Origin: Lanius collurio
Lineage: Eukaryota > Chordata > Aves > Passeriformes > Laniidae
Reading direction: 5' to 3'
Assembly (NCBI GenBank): GCA_020086605.1
Contig: JACBWW010000007.1
Location: 24,264,956 to 24,328,955, forward strand
DNA length: 64,000 bases
Positions 1 to 13,400 of the stretch are shown one piece after another. Both the position numbers and the translations under genes were made by a program. Within the stretch, counting starts at the first letter, position 1. Each line of letters begins with the position of its first letter. Under the pieces are notes generated by a model. That model did not search any database. It was not told where the DNA came from and worked only from the letters and a program-made list of their open reading frames with translations.

Positions 1-3000
1 AAGGGCAAGGATAGCTCCATGGGCAGGCAAAGGGGGCTGAGAAGGCTTCGCCACAGCAGTAGCCCACAAGGAGCACACTGCTGACCCAACATTAGAACCC
101 ACTCTAGTTGTACTTGAAAAAGAGGTGGAAGCTGAAGTGCTGCCTGGAAAGTACTGGTGCTCTCTCAAGGCACTGTTATTATGTACAGAAGAAATGGAAA
201 AGTATGTTGTTTACTAGAAGCTCCACTTCAAGGACACTTTTTTTAGTCACGTCTTACAATCTAATTAATAATCACACTGAAGTTGCTGTGCTGAATCAAG
301 GCTGTACAAGGCAAGCAGTTGTAATGCAGATCTCTGAAACTGGAAGCTAAGAATATTTTTTTTCATATTTCAGAAGCAAAGATCTTTTATGAAGATTGGC
401 AGCAAAATTTGTATTTCTTATTTCGTAGTACTAGAAGAGCAAGAGCAACATTGGAATAACCAGAAGAAAAAAAATCTGGCATTAGAAAATCTAGTTCATT
501 ATTTGTGTGGGATGTTATAAAATATCCAGAAAAAAATGGCTTCCATGACCATAAATATATTTTCATCATTGGCACACAAAGATATAAAGCCTCAAAAATC
601 ACTATTTGATGCTTTTACTTTGTGGGGCAAGCAAAATAACACTCAAAAATTGCTGTTTATAAAAGTTACAACAGTAAAATATTTCTCCATTGCAAATATT
701 CTTCAATAACTAAGTCATTTATAGGAATACTTTTATTACTTTTATACTTATTGTGTAAGTAATAAGACTTACACAATTTGACCGACATGGAGGTGGAAGT
801 TTCATAAAGCAGCATTACTGAAAGCTAAGTGAAAAACAATTCCATTGTAAAAATTCATTTGAACATAACAAAAGGAATGTTCCTGGAAGAAAATCATTAT
901 AGTGCAGATGGTGACCTGCTTGTAAAATGTATGATTAGCTTAGGCAAAATTTAGAATAACACTACTTGTTTCTTTCCTTTGTAAGAAAATCACAGGCTTT
1001 GAAGGACTTTGCTAGAAGATGCTGAAGCATTTCAATACCACTCTGGTAAAATGAATTCTTTAATAAACTTATGATGCCTGAACTCTTTGTCCAAGGAAAT
1101 AGGTCATTCTTAGGATGGACAGAGTAGATGGAGTCTAATTTACAAGCTGGTCCCAAGGTGGGCTATCAAGCATCCCAGAAGCCATTTCAAGCCAAGATGA
1201 AGCATGTCCATGGGCATGTTTCTAACTGGCACTTGGCAAAAGCCAGGCCTGCAGCTTCACTGGTGTGTCACGTCCCATGTGCTGAAGTGCCCCTCACAGC
1301 ACCTGTCCCAGGGCAAAGGGCTCCCTCCTGCTCTGCACCACATGAGCTTTATTCCCATGGAATGATGACCACAAGCACAATCACAAGCTCCTGCAGACTT
1401 TGCAAGCACTGTTAAGACCGATTGCTCCTGGAGGTGCTGGGGTTTGCTTCATGAAGGTGCCTCTGCTTCCTGCTAGCCAAGACAAGCATTGGTCCTAAAG
1501 TGTGGAAAGTGGGCAAGTTGGAACAGGTTCTGTGACTCCTTTGGCAGAGGGATTGTCTTTGATGCATGTGGTTCCTCTTATCTGTTTTTATCTTCTTTTT
1601 TTGCTACTGCTGCCTGTCATATATAATTTCCTTATTGAACATTTTGCATTGTTGTTTAGTCAATATAGATGCAATCAGCAATACTTACTCAGTTTAGCCT
1701 GACAAATGTTTAAGGAGGATCACTGCTGGGCCACATATATATTGCAATATATAAAATTTATAACATAAACCCAGTTAAATGGGACAGAGGTTAAAAAGGC
1801 AAGAAAATTAGTAAGAAAAGCAGACATAAAAAGACAGGTAGGTTGATTCACTTTGAACTTATTTTTTCTGCTAATTTGAAGGTTTCTTGGTCCTTCTGGC
1901 TGTTCCAACTACCCTCCCTGCAGCCTGACAACTTCCACCACAGCAGGTGGCTCATGCTATGCGAGTTTACACAAAGATCAAGGGCTTGAGGGATTGAGAG
2001 TCTCATGAGTAATTCCAGATTTGCTGGGGTAACTGCAGCTACACTGAGAGATGAGAATTTGATCCTCTGTCCTTAAAGAGATTAGTTTTACGAAGGAGTT
2101 ATGCAATTCAGAAAAATGAAGGCTGCGGTCCCACATTCTTCTTCTCCTGTTTTACTGTATTTAGCCAGCCTGTCATACCGCTGTAGTGTGTGATAAACAA
2201 CTGAAATGTTCGAGCCTACCTCGGGCATTTTATAGTGCAAGGGCATGCATGGGCATTTGCTGCTTCCATATATGATGCAGTGTTTCCAAACACTGTGACA
2301 CCAGTGCTGAAAGTCAATATGCTGGCAAGAAAAGCACCAGCACCTAAATTAAGTAATTAAAGTGTTCTGTATTGCAAAAATCCCATCAATCTCAAAAGTT
2401 AAGGCTGCCTTCACAGCTGTTTGTGCTTGATGAATTCCCATAATCTCTTAAATAGGCTTTCTCCAAATATCTTTGCATGACAGTCAGGGCATTAAGTTTC
2501 TATCATTCCAATAACACCAAGATTTTTCCTTCAGTCTTTTCAACAGTGGATGATATATGTTTGCTGCATATAGTCACCATCTTTCTAAGCTTTCTGAGCT
2601 TTACTGAAGTATGCCACAAAATCCCAGAGTTACCTTCTTAAAAATGTATTTTGTTTCACTAATCTCTGTAAAAAAAAAAGAAAAAAAAGGGGAAAAAGTA
2701 AAAAAAAAGAGGAAGAAACTGTACTAGAGCTCATCTCTGACTTTCCTTTCCCACAAAGAGGATTTTCCCCCTTTGCTTACAAGACATGACACCTCCGTCA
2801 CCTGAAAATGGACATAGAAAGGCAAAACAGCTACAATATGACACACCACTTCCTGCAACTTAATGCTTTTGAATGTACTTTTGTCATCCAGGGGACTTAA
2901 ATATGGGGAGGTCATTCACACAGGAGACACAGAGACCCCATGGAGAAGGGATGGTGCTGGAAACAGGTAGCTGGCAGGTGCTAGCTGTGGTGCCACCCAC

Positions 3001-6000
3001 CTGGGACCTGGCAGCAGAGCAGCACAGACTCACATCTCCTTCCTCCCTCCTTTGTGGCCCTCCTGCTCCCCATTGCAGCCCAGACCTCCCTGCTGGCAAC
3101 CACAAGGACTTCTCTTCAGGGAGAGGCTGTCCCTCTCCATGAATCCAGAGCACAAAACCCAGAGATACTCAGTCCCAGCTCCTTGCTGGAGTTCTGCCAC
3201 AAGTGACCTGATGGTAATGAAGTGAGGACTTGCAACAAAATGGAAATGGGAACAATGAAGTTTTATGCCTTGGAACAAGTTATTAATTGTAGGCAACCCA
3301 TGTTGTAAGCATAGTAACTTGAGACCAGATAGACGTTATTACTAACAATCTGATCCAACGTCATGCCCTCAATCTGAGGCTAATCATGAAAATATTTCTC
3401 TCACACCCACTCACTACAACAACAAACACAGCCAAGTGTAATAAATTACCCTTTTTCTGTTGATCTGCCTACGTCCAGAGTTTGCTGCCTTTCTGTTAAG
3501 ATCATCCAACAAGAACAGCATAAATACTTTTCTAGCTGCAAGTGCAATTCTTGAGAGTTATTTTGCCTGTTTTTACCACCAAGGAAGATATTAATAGATA
3601 AACAGAAACAATGAAAAGAAGAAAAAAGATGAATGCATTAAAAATTGAGCACAACTAGGTCTTTTAAGTTAACATATGTACTCCAGCCTCCCGCTGGTAA
3701 TACATAATTTTCTGGAAAGGTTACACACTTCACATGAAAGCATTAATGTGTCCCAACTTAATGTTCCAGCACAGGTCTTCTGTCCCACTGTGGTCCCAGG
3801 CCCCAAACAGCACTCCAAGCTCACAGAGTAGCTGTGCCTGATCTCCTGCCTCTGTCTCCTTCCCTGGCCTGTTCTGGCCATGTTTCATCTCATCCATGGG
3901 CATCCACACGTGCTCAGGCCCAAGGCAATATGTCAGTGAGCATTGTGAAGCTCAGGTTCACCAAACCCACCATGCTTTACCCACTGCTGCTCTCATGGCC
4001 TTTTCCATGATGGTCCAGCCAATAAGAGTTTTCTTCTCTTTAAACCAGTCCTTGACTAACTTCATTGTCACCTCTCCTCCTGAGAAGATTGGTTTGTGAC
4101 TATAATAATTCAATTAATTCACCAAACATCCTCAAAAACATTTGTCAGAGCTTGTCCCAGCCTGGACAAATGTTATTTTGCAACTCCCTTTTACAGAGCT
4201 TTCCCCCCTGAATTTAAAAGCAATCATCCATTTTGGATGATACAGGTGCTCAAATAACAAAAGCAGGATTAGTGGGGAAATGTGTGACAGTGAAAAACAC
4301 TTGGTGGTATGAAATGCATTATGAAGGTTAATCATCTACCAGTTAGCACAAGCAGATCTTTTATAGCATTAAACTGTCTGTAGTAACATAAAATGCAGTG
4401 TTGGAATGTAGCAAATGCATCAAAATACCAAAAAAGAACATTTTCATATCCATGAATACATATTTTCCATCCCAAATGAAACTATTGCTTCCTTGAAAGA
4501 AACAGATGTTATGGCAAAGCTGGCTTCTCTTTTATACTGATGTTTTTTCTCGATTTAAAAATTTTTAGCTGGTATTCAATGATATAATTTTGATCAGTCA
4601 CTGCATTACCGTGGAAATGGAAGGAAAAATGAAATCTTCCCGAGATGATGAATCTTCATCACAGCAGGGAAAAGGAATATTTTATGTGACTTCTGTAGAA
4701 GCAGTGACAAAATTATGAGAAAATAAACTGAGGCAGACTGGCAGCTCAATTACACAGCATTGCTGAAAACAAAAATTTTATAGTTTAAAATATAACATTG
4801 CTCAGTACTCTACTTTGGTCTAAATTGATACAGCAAGACAATTTAAAAACTCTTAATGTTTTCATTTTATTGTATTTCCCCTTTGAAATTCCTAACCATT
4901 CTGAGCAGTAACACAGTGGTCAGGAAGTATGCCTAAAATACTATCAAAACAATATTACTTTTCCATTTGTCACTTGCAATAAAGTGAGATGATACACTAA
5001 GATCACTATTTTTTCTTAATTTCTGTTTGTGGTAGCTGAAAACATCTGTCCCACACACAGAAGTGCAGCACACAGTCAGCTCACACGGCATGAAACACCA
5101 ACTCTTTTCAGGCCAAGCAGATGCAAAGACAGGGGTTTATCACTGGAGTCTTAAAAGTGGGGTGTGGACTGCATGCTAAGCACCAAGAGCCCTGTGAATG
5201 ACATCAATTTTAACAGATATACTCTGAATTTTGCTAGTGATGATCTGCATTTCACTATGGACCCTTTCATTCCCAATCCGATCATAGCAAAGACTATGAA
5301 AATACACCTAGGAAAAGCCTTGGATCATGGGTGGTTCCATGCTCCATGATATTAATCCTGCACACTGCTGGGTAAGACAGTAATGGAAATTTGATCCAGG
5401 CCAGGAACAGACACACAATTACATTTTTGTTGACTAAGCCAAATCATTATACTTTTATGCAAGCTTCAGAAGGCCAGAACAACATCTGACACAGAGAAGT
5501 TTTGCTGGCATAAGGTTAATTCCAAAATATTGAAAGAGTAGAAGTCAACATTGGATGAGTGCTTTGCTCCATATGGCCACAGCACTTCTGATCTGATAAC
5601 CAGGACCAAAAATTTAGATGGATTTATGATAGGCCCTGCATTCAGTATGGGGAAAAAAAATCTTGTAAGAAAAAAATGGTTAACCAAGGAGTGATCTTGC
5701 CTTTGGAAAAGTTACTAAGGTGTTCAATAAACTGCCTGTGTTTTCCTTAACTGGACCAGACTTTATTTCATAAAAATCTTATGAGACTAGAACTGGTTAG
5801 TCAGAAAAGAAAAAGAAACTTGAAATTTAGAACTACAGAGAATCAAGGAAAGGAAGATTTGACCAAGAGGTGGGAAAGATGGAGAGAACTTGCCATAGTC
5901 ATTCACCCTCCTTGTGTGCTCACTCAGGTCTGTGGGAGACAAAAGAGTGTCCTCTACTTTTCCTGTAATGAAAATTGTTTCACACTGATCTCTTTTCACT

Positions 6001-9000
6001 AAAAGTCAGAGAGGAGCCTAATGCTCTTTAACACAACTATTAACATGTTACTAAGTCCTCAAACAGCATATTTTTAAGGAGATTTCAGATAGGAGTTACC
6101 ATTCCCTGGAGAAGCCTAAGATCATTGTTAATGCTCAGTTCTTGTCAGTCATCTTCCATACATTTAACACTAACAGAGCTAAAAATAGCAACATAATTTT
6201 GGAAAAGGATATTCTCCCATGTAAACAGTTTATAAATTAAGGGAGATTTTTAGATTGGGCATAAATCATCAGCAGAGCCAGTTAAGTATGGCACAAAGTA
6301 AATTGTCCATGAAAAAGAAGAAAACCTTCCATATTTTCTCAGCCTGCTAGAAAGAAAGAAAAATTACTGAAATCGTTCTTTTTTCTGTGTGTGTTTAAAA
6401 TGTCATTGGACTGAACTCTGTATAACATCCAGGAATCTGGAGCCCCGTCTTTGACTAAATGTATATTTTCTAGAATGGAGCTGGAATTAACACACAGTTT
6501 CATGTTTCAGATAACCTGACTTTAAGTTACAAGCAATATATCACAAAAGACTCAAAAATTACCCCTCCCCTGCTAAAAAAAACCCACAACCCTTTATTAA
6601 TAATAGCTGATAGTTTAAATGCACAGAACATATATACAGATTTTTATCTGCAGTCTGATCAGCACAAACTACAAATCTGAAGACTGTCTTCTAGTAAACA
6701 TTCCACCTTACCATAACTTCCCTAGGGGCATATCCATGTTATTTCTAAGACAGAGGCAGAGCAGCATGTGGTGGAAGAGAAAAAACATATGGTTTGTGGT
6801 TCTTGCCTATGCCCCATTTGACAGTTGTGGGTTTAATAAAAGCTGGTTGGCTTAGGTTAAATTACTGGTGCAAAACCAATCAGACATAGTTGGGCATGTG
6901 CCCATGTCCTCATGGGCAGGGATCCCACTGCACGGGGGGGGTGTGTGTAGGAAACGTCCGTGTGTGGTACGTGTGAACGCGCTCTGTTCTCGCTGGTGCT
7001 AAAGGGGAGATCCAAGGTAAAAGACAGCAGACACTGAACCACGGGGAGAAACAAGCCTAGGCAAAGGAAAAGATAATGAAGAAAAAAAGAAGGGAAATTG
7101 GAATCGAGAATAAAGGGAGGAAATGAAAAACTGATGGTACGCATAGCAGAGGGATAAATCTGTGGCTAACGTACAGGACAAAGCGTCCTTGCCAAGCACC
7201 ATGTGTAACCACAGTCACATCTTCCCTTGTTATTTCAGTTAACACATCTGCCAAGTGAGGGAAATACTGAGCTAACGCAGGTAGGAAGGATCGCAGAAAG
7301 TCCTGCGAGTAATGCTGCTGACTTGCTGTCAGCACAAAATGAACTGAAGGTGTCTCAACCCTTTGGGCTCAAAAGCCAAATAAATCCCATTATTTTGAAG
7401 AGGTCAGAGCTACAATGAACACCTGCTGATAAGACATCTGTCTTGTTTCGATCTGCACCCCAAAATCACCTGGGAGGGGGTAGCCATGGGGAGGCAGAGG
7501 GGTCACTGCTGCTTGGAAGGGATCTCAGGTGACAGGGGCCAGTGAAAGCAGTCCCCAGCCCATCCATTCTCAGTGGGACCAGCAGCTCTTCCTAGCTGCT
7601 CACACTCAGCTTCTCCCTTCCTTCTCCAGCCACCAACGGCTCGGGGTGGTAGAACTCAAAGCAATCACCTACAAAAATCTCTCTTGGCTACTTCCATAGA
7701 GGTGCAAGAGTTTGAGGAGGCCAAACTCCCTTCTCCCTCTGTTCCACACAGTACAGCAGGGCAGCAGCTGAGCTGGGCAGGGTACAGGCTGCCAGGTCCC
7801 TGGCTCACACTGTGGCCACAGCTGTAAGCCCAGCAGCAGCCACACCACAAGTGCCAACACCCCGCTTTGTGCTTTTCCCAGGAAGGACTTCCCCAGTGCA
7901 GTTTGGGAATCTCATTTTGTACACAATGAAGTGCAGTTTTTCCTCCTAAATGAAGTTGTCCAAAGGTGCCAAAAGGGATGACCACTCAGTCCTAAGGAAA
8001 GGAAGTTCCAGGCAACCCAATAACATTTGCTCACTTCCACCGCAATCCCCAAAATAGCTGTTGCTCCAGAAACTACCTCAGGCCTCTTCAGAGCAGCTGG
8101 TGGATCTGAAAGCTGTCTTTTACTTTTCCACGTTATCTCTGCTGACCTAGCCAGCAACCCAGTCTCCTAATTTGGTAGCGATCCTCTGGCTTCTCCTGCT
8201 GTGGGCCGTGTGTTTGCTTGCAGACCAAGGAAACGGCTGCCAGGCAAGGATCTGTCTCAGCACAGCAAAGGGCAGTGGAGGTGTATTTCTAGGATGATGA
8301 AACCTGCACCCCAAACATCTTGGACCCACATGCAGTAAAATAGTAAGGGAACATGAGAAGAGAATGAGTGATTTGGTATGGCCCAGGCCACAAACAAGAC
8401 TGTAAAAAAAAAAAAATGGTATCACTGACACCTAATTCTGCCTCACAAAACATAGTTCTTTAACATTCTGAGGACAGACACATCCTCCTCCATCTCCCCA
8501 GTTCAGCCCTTGGTTCAGGGAAGCTCCTGTCTCTCAGGCACACATGCTAGCCAGTTATGGGGCTTACATCTCAGCTGGCCTGAAAAAAGGCTGCAATGGA
8601 AAACACTTCAAATTTTCTGCCAGGTTGTCGCAGCACTGAATTGGGTAGAGCAAGACCCTGAACCTGGCTCCTTATACCCAGATGATGGGGTGGGAGAGAT
8701 CTATCACTAGTAATTCATAGGGGTTTTTTTGCTCTTATATCTGTACTTGCCAGTAGGAATCTTACCTTAGATCAAAAAAAAATACACAATGTAGAAAGTT
8801 TCTGCTTGTATAATTCAATATTTGTGATACAAAACATATTTTAAAAAACTGGCAGCCATCTCTACAAGAGTTTCTCCTTTTGTATTTATCATCTCAGCAT
8901 GAGCTCCGTAAGGATGCAATAGCTTCAGTGTGAGAGTAAATTTTAGTGTGCTTCTGTAAAAAGCACATACAAACACAAAAGCAGAAGAGAATCCTCCCTA

Positions 9001-9963
9001 TATTTCAGCAGCAAGGACCCTCTATGCAAGTAGTGAGAAGTAACTGCAAAGGGTCCTGTTTCCCCCATGGAATGGAAACATATAAATTCCAAATAATTCA
9101 AGGTGAGCCAAAGAGAAAAACTGCCATGGCAGGATAAAAAATTCCAGCTGCATGCTGACCACAATAGAAATCAAGGCAACTGTTCAAAGAGATGTGCCAG
9201 GCATCCAGATGCTGCTGCTGGCATCAGAAGTTCTTCCACAGACTGATAGCAGCTGGTTCCAGGGATGACAGCCAAAGCCTGCATATAAATAAGAGAAAAG
9301 GAGGAGAATTGATAGCTCAATACCCAATCAGCATCATTCCCTCTATACAGGCATATGCATGTCAATTACTAATCATTTTTATATTAAAAGAACAAGATTG
9401 ATACCAGGGCCAATGACCTTGGAATGAATAGGACTGACACCTGCAAAAACCTCACTGTTCATGTAGGCAGGGCTACTGCAGACAAATTCTGTAGGATACC
9501 TGGATGAGAAAGAGAAACTGCTCAAGAACATGAGCCAGAGCCCTCCCTCAAGTTTTTCACTATTTCTGCAAAGTGTTCTGTTTTAAAATGTTTGGTTTTT
9601 TGACTACTGAAGCAATTAGGGCTTTTCAAATGTTCTGTGCATCTGTAGCTATCCCCTTTCTCTCAAACTGCTGCCCACCTTCTGCTGCTGACACCTCCTT
9701 CAGCCTCATGGCACATGGTTTGGGCACTGCACCAAGAAATTGCCTCAAACTGAATGGCTGTTATTTATCAAGAAATTGGAGACAACTTGAAATGACTGTA
9801 TAATTAACTGTCCCCAAGGTTTGCTTCCCAGGCAGCTTCATGCATGTTTGAGGCTCAGAAAACACATATTGAACGTGTTCCCTCCACTCCCAGCAAGTTG
9901 AGACTGATAAAACAAGTCACCAAATTGTAGGAGCTTAAGTTTCTCCTCTACTCCAGTCCACCT
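1..9963. other. intron 1 stretch, no gene seen
   Basis: AT-rich unique sequence. Apart from the A-rich tract at 2671-2712 and a local CpG cluster near 6930-6990, I recognise no repeat family, RNA gene or exon. The longest ORFs (about 100 residues) have no domain and overlap ORFs on the opposite strand. Confidence 0.6.
2671..2712. repeat. A-rich tract
   Basis: Interrupted A runs with G blocks. Simple low-complexity intron sequence. Confidence 0.85.
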
Positions 9964-10452
9964 CTGTACTTTTCTCTGGTGAGATCCCACCTGGAGTTCT
10001 GTGTCCAGCTCTGGGGGCCCCAGCACAAGACTGACATGGTCCTGTTTGGAGTGGGTACAGAAGGCTGGAGCTCCTCTCCTAGGAAGACAGGTTAAGAGAG
10101 CTGGGTTTATTCAGCCTGGAGGTTTCAGGGAGAACTCATTACCTTCCAGTACCTGAAGGGGGCTACAAGACAGCTACAGAGAGAGTTTTCCCATGGCCAT
10201 GTTACATGTAGGATCAGTTTCCAAAGGAAAGAGGGAAAGTTGAGACTGGACATAGAGAAATGATTTTTTTTAATGAGTGTGATGAGACACTGAAACAGGT
10301 TGCACTGCAAGCCCGGCAGTGTTCAGGTCAGGCTGGACAGGGCTTTTAGCAACCTTGTCTAATGGAAGGTGTCCCTGCCCATCATAGGGATCCCATGCCC
10401 ATGGGATCTTTAATAGACCTTCAACCCAAACCATTCTTCAGTCCTGTGATTG
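9964..10452 (+). mobile_element. CR1 LINE fragment, 3' end
   Basis: It begins in the reverse-transcriptase 3' region (ggtgagatcccacctggagt..tgtccagctctgggg), passes through the 'gaaacaggttgcactgc' segment, and ends in the CR1 tail motif with aaaccattcttcag and tgtgatt. This is 5'-truncated as usual, with frame-breaking changes. CR1 is the dominant bird LINE. Confidence 0.9.
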
Positions 10453-13400
10453 TAAGTAACATGTGGAATTGGCAGAGAGAAGTAGTGACTGACAGAGAGT
10501 AGCTCAAAGGATCTGAGTGAGGTGTCTGCTCCTGGACACATTTCAAGTAGCCAGAGCTCAGTCAGTGTTGTGATGTGGTAGAAAAAAACTGTTCTGGTTT
10601 ACATACAGATGGTGACAATTAACTATGCCACTATATTCAAGTTACAGAGGACAGAATGAATTAAGATGGAGCAGGAGGAAGAAAATGTTTCTAACATGGA
10701 AAGGTTACAAAGGGAAATCTTCCAGGATGGACAGAGCTGGAGTGCAACTCAACCAGGGGATCCCATTCCCAGGCCTTTGCTAACAGCAGCAGTAAATCTA
10801 ATTCTCAGGAGAGAGATAAGCTTGTCCTTAATAAGGGATGTGAACTGTATTAGCTACAAGATACACTTTCCTCTCTCTTACATGGAGAAAGGGATGTAAC
10901 AAATAATTCCTGGTAATGTCCTTAGTTATCAAATGACCCAAAAATAAAAACAGTATGGCCATTTTTATTTTTCAGTAACTCTCAGTAATATTTCTATTAA
11001 TGTCTCCTTTAAAATTAAGTCCCTGAAATCCTTCACCCAACCAGAACATATCACAGGTGTAGCCATGCCCAGGGTCAGGTCCCCAGTCCCTGGAGATGCC
11101 CAGAGAGGAGAACAAGTCCACAGCAAGTGCAGCTATCCAGCACACTCCTGCCTACCCCCCAAGAGACAAGCTTCTCCAACTGCCTCCACATCGCCAACAC
11201 CATAGGGGCTGGTGTGCAGAGAAGAGGACCTGGCCCTATATACCTGTTTGAGGGTGTTATTTTGGAACAGGTAAGACTCAATGTCCCTTTGCACACGGAA
11301 AACATTAGACATGTTCCAAAGTGCATCTTCTGGTGAGTTTCACCTAAAACAACTTCAGCCTGTGGGCCCTGAGACCACTCCTGGGCAAACCAAAGCACAG
11401 GAGGCAGGGATGGATGAGGCAACTCCTTCAAAAGTTGTTTCTGGTTGCTCTTTGTTTCTTCTTTTGTAACTCTTAACTATTTTTTTTTTTGACAGCTATT
11501 GAACTGCATCTACAAAATTATCAGTTACAAACTTAAGTTCTTATTCCTAAGGCACAGCAGATAGCTCAGACTCACTATCAGCAGTGAAAAATTAGACATT
11601 AGAAATCTCAACCATGCCCAGCTTTTTTTTCTTTTTTATGTTCTTTTAAGGATCAGATCACAATTATGGTCAAATATATCCCATCCCCAAAACCACAATT
11701 AATCCCTCCATCAGATTTTCTCTCAACATTCCTGATCACCAGTGAGCTTCAAATGAACTACTTATTTTGACTGAGTATCTCAGAAGAAGATATTTTCTTC
11801 CACATTGCAGAACAAAAATGTTATGGTTGGATGCACTGGGCAAGCCAGTGTGGTGAAAAGCAGGAAGAGTAATTGCACTCTTACAAATAAGTCCATCACC
11901 TAAGTCTGGCTGCTGGCATTTCTGCAGGATTGAAAGGAAGTTCTCTACACCACCAGAGAAGTTTCCCAAGCTCCAATTGCACCAAGCTAAGTAATCCAGT
12001 CTTGGTAAAAGAGGATCCTCAAGTCAGAGGCAACATGTGTGGTTCATCACAGCTCCGAGGGGTCCCTGGAGGAAAGGGCCAAGATTTGCCAGTGATCCCA
12101 GTTGCACAACATGGAAGAGGTCCCATTAGAGATGACAAAAATCATATCTCACCAACCCTTTGTGGGTCCTGCCTGCAGGCTTCAAGTGCATTTGTTTTCT
12201 TTCTTGACCAAACCTGATCCTTATAAAAGTCACTGTAAATCAACCCTGGCCTAGAATGTTTTTCTGCTAAAAATACATGCACTCTTCAGTTCTTCTTATG
12301 CCTGCCCAGCAAAATAACAACTGCTGCTGGAGATGCAAGGACAGTGTGCCTAATCAGGCTGCACGAGGGGTGCTAGGACAAGGTTGTGAATGAGAAGGCA
12401 GGTGAGAAAGGGGACAGAAATTCCTGACTTTGGGGTCATCCTAGTTGGAACATCTCCTGCCTCAGGCCCATGGACTCTGGAGGTGGTGACTTCGCTACAG
12501 ACAAACTGTACTGGAGATGGAGATGTGGTCCTCAAGGGAGTCAGCCAGTAATCCCATCTTGTCAAGCATCTCCTGGAGCCTGTCTTTGGTAAGAATTCAT
12601 CATACCTAAACTGCTCTAGAAGCCATAAATTTCTTCAACCAATAGGATTGTTCTAATAAACTTACATTTAATTTTTAATTCATTCTAATATTTACAAGAA
12701 TTTAAAATTCTTGAGAGTGTTCCTATGCATATATACAGTAATTTATGTGGGTTATACATGATAGAGAGGTCTCTTAAAATGGTTTCCCCTTCATTTATCA
12801 TGTCCTGAACAACTCATTTGCTGGCCTTTGCCCAGAAGTAACAGAACTATTCCCATGTTAATGCTGATAAACCTTTCCCTCAAATCATCCTGGATTTTCT
12901 TCCCTATTTGATATTATATACACAAGAAAAAAAAAAAAAACATGAACAGATACATTAAAATGTACTAAATTAAGGAATTAAAAAGGAACAAGAAATAGGT
13001 TTACTTCAACATCATATAATGAAAACAAAATGTGTTCACATCAAGGCAAAGTCCAGAGCAAGAAGTTAGTCAACTCAGCATGAAATTATATGCATAAACA
13101 AATATGCAAGGAAGAAGTTCTACAAGAATAGACCTTCTTTCATCCAAGGATTCAAGTTCAAAGGGGAAGCAAGGTGACAGCTCAGGCCCCATAAATCTTC
13201 TTGCACGTATGGACAGTAGGAACTGGTTGTCAACAGAGATAATAAAAAACATCTTGCAATATCCTACAGAACAAATTGGCTATTGGTGGCAGCTTGCTGA
13301 AGCAAGTGTTCAGGGACTGCAAGAGACTAATATCTCTGTCTCTAATCTGCAGACTCCAGGATTTTGATTTTCATTTTGCTCCCTCACCTTTGAGTTGGGA

